Of a stretch of 64,000 nt of DNA, positions 9,301 to 17,819 are shown one piece after another (within the stretch, counting starts at the first letter, position 1; every line of letters begins with the position of its first letter). This DNA is from Zea mays. Its lineage: Eukaryota; Streptophyta; Magnoliopsida; Poales; Poaceae. The DNA lies in the NCBI RefSeq assembly GCF_902167145.1, contig NC_050099.1:13034434-13098433 (forward strand), written 5' to 3'. The notes beneath the pieces were generated by a model. It saw only the letters and a list, made by a program, of their open reading frames with translations, was not told the origin of the DNA and ran no database searches. Both the position numbers and the translations under genes were made by a program.

Positions 9301-12068
9301 CCGCTTTTCTTCTGCACCATCACAACATTGGAGAGCCACGTGGGGTAAGCCACCGGCTCGATGAATTTAGCCTCCAGGAGGCGATGCACCTCCGCCTTGG
9401 CGGCTTCTGTCTTTTCATCTGACATCTTGCGAAGTTTCTGCTTTTTGGGTCGCACCGAAGGGTCAATCCCCAGGCTGTGTTCGATTATGGCTCGGCTGAC
9501 TCCGACCAGATCGAGGGCAGACCAGGCGAAGACATCTTTATTTTTGGCCAGGCAGCAGAGAAGTTTCTCTTCTTCAAGTGACGTGAGGTCTTCGCTGATA
9601 GTTACAGTCTGTTTGGGCGTGGCCTGATCGAGGGGGACAGTCTTGGTCCCGTCTTGGCACTGCAACTGTGCCTTGTCGTGCTGCTTGTCGGTTGGGCTAG
9701 CCGGCGCAGGGACTTCGCGCTGGGTCGTGAGACAGTGTACATTTCTCTGACCGGGCACGAAGTCCCGCTCTATGTTGCGCGCCGTCTGCTGGTTGCCGTA
9801 GATTGTGATGGCGCCCAGCGGGCCTGGTATCTTCATACATAGGTACAACCCGTGGATGGCGGCTTCGAATTTGTTGATGGAGCCTCGGCCCATGATGGCG
9901 TTGTATGGATATACCATGTCGACAATGTCGAAGGTTATTTGCTCACTTCGGGCATTGGGTGCTACGCCGAAGGAGAGGGGCAACTCTATCTTGCCAACTG
10001 GAAAGGTGCCCTTGCCGCCGAAACCATACAACGGGTTGTCCGAAGGCTTCAGCAAGCTGTGGCTTATGCCCATGCGGTCGAAGGCGTGGAGGAAGATGAT
10101 GTCCGCCTGACTGCCGTTGTCGACGAGGACTTTGTGTAAGTCCCAGCCTGCCACGCTGCAGTTGATGACCATTGCGTCGATGTGGGGGGCGCTGCGCAGG
10201 TCGACGTCTCGCGCGTCGAAGGTTAGCGGTATGTGGGACCACTTCGTCTGCACGACTGGGCCAGTGACGGCGACATGGTTGATGCTGCGGTAGTGGTCCC
10301 GCTTCTGCCGCTTGGTGTCGAAGTCGGTGCTTGACCCCCCTGTTATCATGTGAATGACTCCGCGATAAGGTTGATCGGCGAAGTCTTCTTGCTTTGGGGG
10401 ATGGGGAATGTTTTGGTGTTGTTGGTGTGGTGGTGGGGGTGGAGGAGGTACGATTTGTACTTCCTGATGATGTTGGTAAGCGTGGTGCGGTGGATGCGGA
10501 GCGGGGGCGTGGACGTATGGTGGAGGGGGTGGCTGGTAGTTATGCGCGACAATTCTGGGATTGTCGGCCGGCTGCGCCCTCGCCATTCTATCTCTGGTGG
10601 CCTTCGTCTTGGGGCAGTCTTTGGTCTGGTGGGCACAGTCTTCGCCGTGGAAAAGGCAATAGAACCGGCGCGGCGGCTGCTGCGCCCGCCCTCGACCCCT
10701 GCCGCGCGTTCCATTTCCGCGGCCTTGTGGGGGATATTCCTGGCGGCGAGGGGGGTCAGCAGCAGGCTGTTGGTTGACGATGTTGTGGACTTGCTGCTGA
10801 CTGCGGCTGTCTCGACTGGAGTCTGGCTGCGAAGTCCTTGTCCACGTGCGGCTGGACTGCGGAGTCTGACTGTTGGGTTTCCGTTGCGACTCGACCTTGC
10901 GCTGGTGGAGCTCTTCGGATTTGGCATATTTTTCGAAGAGCTGATATAGCTCCTGCAAGCTCTTGGGTGGATCCCTGATACAATGGCTGTAGAGGACGCC
11001 GGCCCGAAGGCCATTGATGGCGTAGTGGATAGCGATCTGATCGTCGACAGAGGGCAGCTGTGACTTGAGTGTTAAGAACTTGCGGTAATACTCCCGCAGA
11101 GTCTCCTTTTCCAGCTGTTTGCAAAGCGAGAGCTCGGCCAAAGCGTCGGTGTCTGGACGGTACCCTTGGAAGTTGAGGAGGAACTTGTCCCTGAGACTTC
11201 GCCACGAATCAATGGACAGCGGGGGCAATCTGGTGAACCAGGTGAGTGCTGGGCCCTCTAGGGCGATGATGAAAGACTTTGCCATTGTGGCCTCGTCCCC
11301 TCCGGCTGATGCAACGGCGACTTGGTAACTCATGATGTATTGCGCCGGATCGGTGCTGCCGTTGTACTTGGGGTATGCCCCCGCTCGAAAGTTGGCTGGC
11401 CAAGGCGTCACTTGCAGGTGTGGCGCCAGGGGACTTCGCTCGTCGAGGTAGTTGATCCCTTGGAATGGCGCGCCGTGCTGGGGGGCGTAGTCATGCTGGG
11501 GGAAACGCGGGTTCTCCGGCTGCGCCCGGTGCTGCAGGGGTTGGCCGTGCTGTCGGCCGAGGTATCCTTCGCGCATGTCCTCCGGCTGAGCGCGTTGTTG
11601 GAGGGGTGGTTCTTGCTGCAAACCGAGGTGGCCTTCGCGCTGCATCAGCGCGATCTCGCGCTCGAGGTCTTGGGCTTTCTGCTCCTCGTCGCGTATCATT
11701 TGCCGCACTTTGGCTAATGCGGAAACACGTTGGCGCTTGGCCTCCAGTATCTCTTTCTGCCTCTGGAGATTGCGGTTCCTGAGGCGCAGGGCGCGCAGCT
11801 GCAGCTGTTCTTCTGTTGAGACGCCGAGGGCCTCACCATCCTCGGTGAGGTCGGCGCCTTCTAGTGGGGCGAAGCCTGGGGGCGGCTGCGACTGTCCTTC
11901 GGTTCCGCAGGTGCGGAAGGTGTCGTCTTCGCCGGTGTGGGGGACATTGTCCTCAATGGGCTCTTGGTGGGTGGATTGGGTGAGGGCGAGGGCCTTGCCC
12001 TTTCTTGCGGCCAGCAGTGCTGCCTTCGCAGCCTCGTCAGCCTTGGGGTTAGCTCTCTTGGGTGCCAT
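6399..12068 (-). CDS. gag-pol: Ty3-1 gag-pol polyprotein, complete
   Basis: One uninterrupted frame of 1,889 residues from MAPKRAN. The frame stays open 37 codons upstream, but that part reads through the PBS into the LTR, so I chose the internal Met. Order with rough residue positions: Gag core (YPKYNGSTDPAQYI, about 235), basic linker and a Cys/His-rich segment (about 490-530), protease with VDNGSQAD (about 650) in place of the commoner DTG/DSG, reverse transcriptase with YVDD (about 1028), a degenerate RNase H, an archaeal-type RNase H beginning HCDGAW (about 1313), integrase zinc finger (about 1573), and integrase Asp/Asp/Glu in WGLDIVGP, TVDNG and GVVERANG (about 1618, 1678, 1711). These would make virus-like particles, copy the RNA and insert the DNA. 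All key residues I looked for are present. Confidence 0.95.
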   Translation of the reverse strand: MAPKRANPKADEAAKAALLAARKGKALALTQSTHQEPIEDNVPHTGEDDTFRTCGTEGQSQPPPGFAPLEGADLTEDGEALGVSTEEQLQLRALRLRNRNLQRQKEILEAKRQRVSALAKVRQMIRDEEQKAQDLEREIALMQREGHLGLQQEPPLQQRAQPEDMREGYLGRQHGQPLQHRAQPENPRFPQHDYAPQHGAPFQGINYLDERSPLAPHLQVTPWPANFRAGAYPKYNGSTDPAQYIMSYQVAVASAGGDEATMAKSFIIALEGPALTWFTRLPPLSIDSWRSLRDKFLLNFQGYRPDTDALAELSLCKQLEKETLREYYRKFLTLKSQLPSVDDQIAIHYAINGLRAGVLYSHCIRDPPKSLQELYQLFEKYAKSEELHQRKVESQRKPNSQTPQSSRTWTRTSQPDSSRDSRSQQQVHNIVNQQPAADPPRRQEYPPQGRGNGTRGRGRGRAQQPPRRFYCLFHGEDCAHQTKDCPKTKATRDRMARAQPADNPRIVAHNYQPPPPPYVHAPAPHPPHHAYQHHQEVQIVPPPPPPPHQQHQNIPHPPKQEDFADQPYRGVIHMITGGSSTDFDTKRQKRDHYRSINHVAVTGPVVQTKWSHIPLTFDARDVDLRSAPHIDAMVINCSVAGWDLHKVLVDNGSQADIIFLHAFDRMGISHSLLKPSDNPLYGFGGKGTFPVGKIELPLSFGVAPNARSEQITFDIVDMVYPYNAIMGRGSINKFEAAIHGLYLCMKIPGPLGAITIYGNQQTARNIERDFVPGQRNVHCLTTQREVPAPASPTDKQHDKAQLQCQDGTKTVPLDQATPKQTVTISEDLTSLEEEKLLCCLAKNKDVFAWSALDLVGVSRAIIEHSLGIDPSVRPKKQKLRKMSDEKTEAAKAEVHRLLEAKFIEPVAYPTWLSNVVMVQKKSGKWRMCIDFTSLNKSCPKDNFPLPRIDKIVDSAAGCEVMSLLDCFSGYHQIYMKEEDKASTSFITPFGTYCFVRMPEGLKNAGSTFSRLTKTVLEGQVGRNVFIYVDDIVVASKNKEDHLADLAETFASMRDARLRLNPEKCIFGVRQGKILGYLVSRRGIEANPTKIQAIVDMSPPQSARDVQRLTGRMAALNRFISRSAERSLPFLKTLRGAKDFAWGPEQAAAFASLKQYLAELAILTSPDSSLPLLLYVAASPHAVSAALVQEQTVEGAVRQCPVYYVSEVLTPSKCNMTELEKIAYAVVMSSRKLRHYFEAFKVRVTSDRGLGELFRNPEASVRIAKWAAELSGYHISFEPRTAIKSQVLADFVVDWTGPVTQPDPSTEKVWTIHCDGAWCHAGAGVAAVITSPAGVKHRYAARLSFALESDKCTNNIAEYEAVILGLRKLRALGVTTCIIKTDSKIVAGQVEKDYAAKDPALMQYLAAIRSLERQFKGFTLQHVDRAKNEEADALAKAAARGEPLPSDVFFHTIGTPAVRSPEGLQITNDSEGHRIVHLIMTEDWRAPITLFLQGYYHPTDVSEAKRLEHRSRDFALIEGQLYKKGVSQPMLKCVTETEGIQILREVHSGTCGSHAGPRALAAKVIRQGFYWPAMICAANRVTRSCEACQKFSPRSGNPSQYTKLIAHTWPLQRWGLDIVGPLPTAQGNLKFAFVAVEYFTKWIEARAVSTITSKTAQKFFWQNIVCRFGVPSELTVDNGKQFDNQDFKDFCFSIGTKLAFASVYHPQSNGVVERANGKIFTAIKKMLLDEKKGRWTDLLPEAVWALNTTECRATGFTPFRLLYGSEAMTPQEIKHGSPRTAPSATPDVDEPTSKDLIDGDRVFALQALNKYQAQTKAWRDRAVIPKEFSAGDLVLIRTARTESKGKLEPKWEGPFIVKTRASPSAYRLATPDGEDLEHSWNIDNLRKFFV

Positions 12069-12093
12069 CGCGGGTGGTTTTGTCGTAGCACGA

Positions 12094-12106
12094 ACGGTGG
12101 GCGCCA
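12094..12106 (-). other. Primer binding site of Ty3-1
   Basis: Immediately inside the 5' LTR the minus strand reads TGGCGCCCACCGT, complementary to the 3' end of plant tRNA-Lys as I recall it. Minus-strand DNA synthesis would start here. Ty3-2 has the same site. Confidence 0.75.
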
Positions 12107-12108
12107 AA

Positions 12109-12583
12109 TGTTGGAACTTGCTCTCTGCTGCAAGTGGGCCAACGGGGGTGAACAATGGCGACAACAGGGTTACGTGCACGGGGGCAATAGCTCTGTTGAT
12201 CTAGCCTCTCACGGGCACTGTGCGGGGGTATTTATAGGTGTCTGAGTGCCCAGCGTCTTGTCTCAAGGACGCATGTGCCCTCAGACGCCTAGTTTATCCC
12301 CGGAATATTCCCATAAAGCAGGGTTACAAGCCGTAATTACAAGTATGCCTTTACAAGTCAGGCCCGTAATACAGAGGCGGCCACGCGGGGCCCGTTACAA
12401 TGGGCCAGATCACACGTGGGCCTTGGGGCTGAATGAGGCCGCGCCGTGTGAGGACGTCGCCGCAGGTCTTCGTCAAAGTGTCGAGTCCTGCGAAGGGTGT
12501 CCCTGCCCGCTTTGCCTCCGTCGGACCAGCGGCTGCAGCGAAGGCCTGGAGCGAAGGGTGGCGTCTTTGCCTTCGCCCCAACA
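12109..12583 (-). repeat. 5' LTR of Ty3-1
   Basis: This 475-bp LTR reads identical to 864-1338. TATAAATA on the minus strand is at 12229-12236 and would drive gag-pol transcription. Confidence 0.95.
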
Positions 12584-12763
12584 CTCTCGAAGCGTCGCCG
12601 CCGCCGTCAACGCGCCATTGTGGGCTCCTCGGTTTCGACGAATGCACGTGAGGTTATCTCTGCGCCCGTGCATCTGGAGTCGGTAGCGCCAGTCATCATC
12701 CTCTCCGACGATGAAGATGGGGAGATCAATTGGACGACACTGATGGACGACGACGACGAGTAG
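12584..12763 (+). pseudogene. 3' half of small CACTA-A protein, with SUMO-interaction-like motif
   Basis: Continues the frame that began at 694, beyond Ty3-1. After an Arg-rich patch (RRRRQR) it encodes PVIILSDDEDGE (codons about 12689-12724) and ends in a run of Asp before TAG at 12761-12763. A hydrophobic V-I-I-L core followed by Ser and acidic residues is the classic layout of a SUMO-interacting motif. The same transposon also carries a Ulp1-type (SUMO protease) domain downstream. Function is inferred from the motif only, and the ORF is now split. Confidence 0.5.
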
Positions 12764-12957
12764 AAATTACGATATATGTTCCTAATCTTAGTATGATGGA
12801 TGGCGTACTATATATCTAAGAACTTAGTATGATGGACTGCGTATTATGTAAGAACCTAGTGTGATTATATATATATATATATTGTGTTCTAATATTCTGT
12901 TCCAAACTTTGTGTTCAATTTTTTGAATCTTTGTTGCAATCTTATATATATAGCTCA

Positions 12958-15900
12958 ATGAGTTCTATAAACAAGGACCAAGGGTTAATGCCCGACCACA
13001 TGAACAAGGGTGTTTCTCAAGAACATTCAAGTGATGAAGGATATGAAACGCCTACCGACCCTTGTCCTAGCATAGATCGGGCCGCTCAGCATCAATTGCA
13101 TCGTGACCCGAATTATGATCCACAAGAGTGTGAGGTAAAGTACACATCTTTAGTTTCGTATGTGTATACCTAATTAGTTGATTTCACAATGTCTATTACA
13201 CATGAATAGGAGGTCTTGTCTCAATATCGTGTGATACTTGATGAAGCCGTGGCACATTACCAAGACGCACCGGGGCTGAACCAAGATGAAGACGCACCGG
13301 TACCGACAGATACAACCACTGAGAGGTCAAGGAAAAGGACACAGAGCGAACGGAAAAGAGGTGACAGGGGACTGAACAAGTTTCCTGACAAAACATATAA
13401 AATCTCAGATGTGAGCCCGAAAGGTCAGCCCCTAGCTCCAGAAGAGGCACTCCCTAAGTTCTGGAATGCACTTGGGTTCTTAGTTAGGGATAATCTTGAC
13501 ATCACAATCCGACATTAGAAAGATGTGTCAGATGATGTCAAGAATCAAATATGGAATAAGCTATTAACGAGGTTTGTTCTACCTTGGGGTTCAGAAGAAC
13601 TTGTGAAGGAATACACGATGAAGCAGCTTGCAATCAATTTTCGAAACTGGAGGTCTGAGATGAATACAAAATTTGCAAAGAAAGGCCTAGACCCGACAAA
13701 AAATATAAAATCTCAGAAGGTCAGTGAGCAGTATTTCTAGAGCAGAGGAGCAGCCCTGAATTCATATCTCTAAGCGAGGCAAATTCAGAACTATCTAAGA
13801 AGAACAAGTACCACCACCACTTAGGCACAGGTGGTTACAAGCGTCAAGTTTCTAAATGGAGACAAGAAGACACCGAGAACAAGGCCGTAGGGTTGTCGAC
13901 GCTTTCCGCGCAACTTGGTGAAAGGACGGCAAATTGGATCCGTGCTAGAAAACCCAGGGAAACTGAGGCTAGTGTATCTTTTGATGATCCAAATGTCGAA
14001 TAAGTTGCGAAAAACATATATGCAATGGCAGCTAAGCAGAGCCAAGTATCATTTAAGCCAGAAAGGGAGAGAGACATCCTAACGGCTGGTCTCGATAACC
14101 CTGAGCATCCAGGCCGTGTACGAGGAATCTCGTCTAAGGAAGGATGGAAGAAAGGATTCGGACCACAGTGGGAAGGTTTGTACAAGAAACGTGATCGATA
14201 CAAATAAGAGTTGTCGAATTATTTTAAGTAGGAGGCAAAGAAAGAGTTCAAAGACTTGATGTCTCAAATGCTATCAAATCCTCCACCAGAATTGATGCAG
14301 CAGTTGGCAAGTGCGATGTCTGTTCAAGAGATGACCACTCCACAGCTGCAAATAATTCCAGCAGCTCAACCGTCGGCTTGCACCGATTGTACAACCGTCC
14401 CAAGCTCTATCGCGTCAACGGGGAATAAGGTACGTTATCCAGTTGATGACATAACAAGGCTAGTGACATGCACACTAGTTATAAGATATGGTATTAACAA
14501 TAATCGCACGAAGAAAGTAGGAACAAGCATTGTGATCCTAGGACGTAAGTTTCATGGAAGCGACATACCAGATGATTATTGCAGGGTAGAAGTGATGATG
14601 GTCGTCCAAGGATTTGAGGACGACATGCTAGACATCCCTGGGCTTGAAGGAATCGAGACACTTGGACAAGCCATCAAAATTTTCATCCTTTGGCCTCGAA
14701 GGGATGTCGAATTGGTTGATCCACCAACGTCGTCGTCATCTCATCCCCAACCATCTCCGCCTCCTCAAACTTAAGTACCTTTACATCCATCATCACCTCC
14801 ACAATCTTCCCATGTTGCTCCTCATCCTCTTTCTAATCCACCGTCTCCGCCACAAGCATCAACATTTAGGACACCACCACCTTATCCACAACCATCAAGG
14901 GATTCACGACAATCAAAGAAATCTAAATTCCCTCTACCAAAATTGGTGTCCACATTCGAGAAAAAGAAGAGTAAAGCTACTACTGCTGGCACAACTTGAT
15001 TTTTGAAATGGATTGGACGGGACCTCATGTCACGTACTGTTGATTTGGCCGAGCACGAGGAGTCTATAGAAAAGGCTAAGGCAATGGCCGCAAAGATAAA
15101 GATCCCAACTAAGGCAGATTATAAAAATGTGCCTAAACATTATGTGCCGGCCAGACCTCTACTAACTCTTGAGAAATTGAGGAAGGTCCCTGCTGGTATT
15201 AAAAGGTTGCATGAATGGTACATGCGTGCATCATCAGTTGGCATTGACGCCATTAGTGTGCAAATACCAGACCATGCTTTTATTGGTTCGGACCAAAAGG
15301 CCTTTCTTGCATTCGAGGATATGTGGTTAATGATGAACCTTCAGAAACTCGACGTGCAACTTGTGACTGTTTGCACTGTAAGTGTCGCTCATATTTCCAC
15401 ATCTATGTGTTATTAATTTTCAATATCTGACACATGCACATGTGACTTGTAGAATGCAACATGACCAACAAGAGATCATGTACGGTACAAAGCCCGATGC
15501 TAATGCCGGTAAAAGGATTGGGTATCTGAACCCAATACTGATATGTGAGGAAAGCCACACTTTCAGAATTAGCAAAGACAATGAAGAGTTAAAGGGAAAG
15601 ACGGATGAAAAAGTTGAGCATCGCATAAATACTATGAAGCAAGATACGACACCTACATAGCAAATGCAATGCTTAAATTTCAAGACACGGAAGCTATAAT
15701 GGCCCCGTACAACTTTAAGTAAGTGTGATTTTGCATAAAAAATAATAATTTCAATACACATGTATCACAAATTAATTTGATTCGTACAGGGACCGCTGGA
15801 TATGCTTCCTCATTTATCCTAAGGTTGGAAAGGTGCTGGTGCTCGACTCCTTGAACTATGACCCTTCAACCTATGCAAAATTCCTTAGTATCTTAGAGCA

Positions 15901-16512
15901 GTAAGTCTTTTCTATGCATGCATGCATACTTATATCGTTGAGAATTTTAAAATAACATGGAGATTCTACTTGAGATCACAGAGCATTTAGGTTCTATAAG
16001 TTTAAAGGTGGAAAGTACGACAAGACCAAAAAATGTGTTCCACTAGACATCCATCATCACTAGCCAGTGAGTATGTGAATTTATGAATACATATCATACA
16101 CAATGTTGCAATAACCAATCTCTCCTGTTATGTATGTAGTGCCACAAGCAACCACAAGGATCGGTCCTATGTGGGTTCTATGCGTGCGAGTTTATGAGAA
16201 TGAACGGACGATACATCACAAACCCTAGCAAGGTATTATTAGTAATAGTCATGTTTGTATTTGTAAATTAACGATGCAAATGTGAATAGATGATGTTTAT
16301 AAGCTTCCTTTACAGGAATTTCAAAAAGGAAATCCGGAGAACTTGACCGAAGCTGCATTGTATGGTATAGTTGAAGGCCTATGCACATTCATATTAAAAG
16401 AGGTCATTCCAGCTGAAGGGAAATATCACGACGCTTCCAGTACATTAGCTATGCCAGAGTTTAGAATATTAACAGAAGTTAGTGGACTATCTCTTGAACG
16501 AGATAGTTACTA
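12958..16512 (+). pseudogene. CACTA-A TNP1-like protein fused to Ulp1/C48 protease, degenerate
   Basis: Starts at ATG 12958 (MSSINKD). The central part matches the plant CACTA accessory protein family (Transposase_24 type): a leucine/tryptophan-rich segment around 13525-13700, the block ERERDILTAGLDNPEHPGR near 14070, and a Pro/Ser-rich linker near 14700-14900. In-frame stops occur at 13516-13518 and 13738-13740, with others later. The C-terminal part (15790-16500) is a Ulp1-like cysteine protease split by introns: the Asp (LVLDSL) and Cys (SVLCGFY, codon 16170-16172) are kept, but the catalytic His position reads Arg (cgc at 15794-15796), where CACTA-B has His. It is both truncated and lacking a catalytic residue. 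Confidence 0.75.
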
Positions 16513-16682
16513 GCTAGAGCATAGGTGAAAACTTATATGTTCAGTTTTGATGTATAGAATGTATCGAATTTAATTCAGTTTTGATTGATTGAAAATTTAT
16601 AGTTGTAAACAGAAAAATATGTGTTGTAAACAATATATTGTCAACAGATCTGTGTAAATAAATATAAAATTCAGTTTTGTTT

Positions 16683-17304
16683 GAAAATTTGAAAAAGGTA
16701 GGAAAACTTATACTGGCGGGAAATGGTAAGCAGACCGCCAGTGCTAATATTATTTCCACTAGCGAGCTGCTAAAGAAAACCGCGAGTGATAATAATGTTT
16801 CCACAGACGTTTTCTTAAGCAGCCCGCCAGTGAAAATTCAGTTTTGTTTGAAAATTTGAAAAAAGGCAGGAAAACTTATACTGGCAGGCTGCTAAAGAAA
16901 ACCGCCAGTGATAATAATGTTTCCACAAGCGGTGTCTTAAGCAGCTCACCTGTGAAAAATCATATTTCCACATGCGGTTTCTTAAGCAAACCGCCAGTGC
17001 TAATGTTATTTACACTGGCGGGCAGCTAAAGAAAACCGCCAGTGATAATAATGTTTCCACTAGCAGTGTCTTAAGCAGCCCGCCTGTGAAAATGATGTTT
17101 CCACATGCGGTTTCTTAAGCAAACCGCCAGTGCTAATGTTATTTACACTGGCGGTTTGCTAAAGAAAACCGCCAGTGATAATAATATTTCCACACGCAGT
17201 TTCTTAAGCAAACCGACAGTGCTAATGTTATTTACACTGGCGGGCTGCTAAAGAAAACCGGCAGTGATAATGTTATTTACACTGGCGATTGGCAATCAAC
17301 CGCT
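16683..17304. repeat. CACTA-A right subterminal repeats, first part
   Basis: More than a dozen degenerate copies of ctggcgggct / aaaccgccagtg alternate here with a taataatgtttccac spacer. These are typical transposase binding arrays near a CACTA end. The array is cut at 17304 by Ty3-2 and resumes at 28958. Confidence 0.85.
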
Positions 17305-17779
17305 TGTTGGGGCGAAGGCAAAGACGCCACCCTTCGCTCGAGGCCTTCGCTGCAGTCGTTGGTCCAATGGAGATAAAACGGGCAGGGACACCCTTCGCCC
17401 CATACGACATCAGACGAAGGCCTGCGACGAGGTCATCCCACCGTGCGGACTCGTCCAGCTCGGAGGCCCACGTGTGATCCGGTCCATTGTAACGGGCCCT
17501 GCGTGGCCGCCGCGCGTTACGGGCCTAATTTGTAAAGGCATCCCTGTAATTACAGTCTGTAACCCTGCTTTATGGGAATATTCTGGGGATAACCTAAGTG
17601 TCTGAGGGCACATGCGTCCTTAACACGAGACGCTGGGCGCTCAGATACCTATAAATACCCCCACACAGTGCCCGTGAGAGGCTAGATTAACATAGCTTTT
17701 GCCATCTCGTGCGAGAACCCTGTTTGCGTCAACTCTCATCCCCGTTGGATCCTCTTGCACCTGGTAGCAAGTTCCAACA
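17305..17779 (+). repeat. 5' LTR of Ty3-2
   Basis: Begins TGTTGGGG and ends CCAACA. TATAAATA is at 17650-17657. It is the same LTR family as Ty3-1. Confidence 0.93.
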
Positions 17780-17819
17780 ATTGGCGCCCACCGTTCGTGC
17801 TACGAGAAAACCACCCGCG

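Larger units (their letters stand above)
864..12583 (-). mobile_element. Ty3-1, complete Tat-lineage Ty3/gypsy LTR retrotransposon
   Basis: Two 475-bp LTRs bound the element (864-1338 and 12109-12583), both beginning TG and ending CA, with the 5-bp duplication ctctc at 859-863 and 12584-12588. Order along the minus strand: 5' LTR, PBS, a single gag-pol frame, a 79-bp tandem array, an antisense gene, polypurine tract, 3' LTR. The LTRs read as identical base for base and the 1,889-residue polyprotein has no stop, so insertion is recent and the element may be autonomous. A second archaeal-type RNase H after the degenerate first one, and an antisense gene next to the 3' LTR, are features of the Tat lineage. 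It interrupts the small ORF of CACTA-A. Confidence 0.95.
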
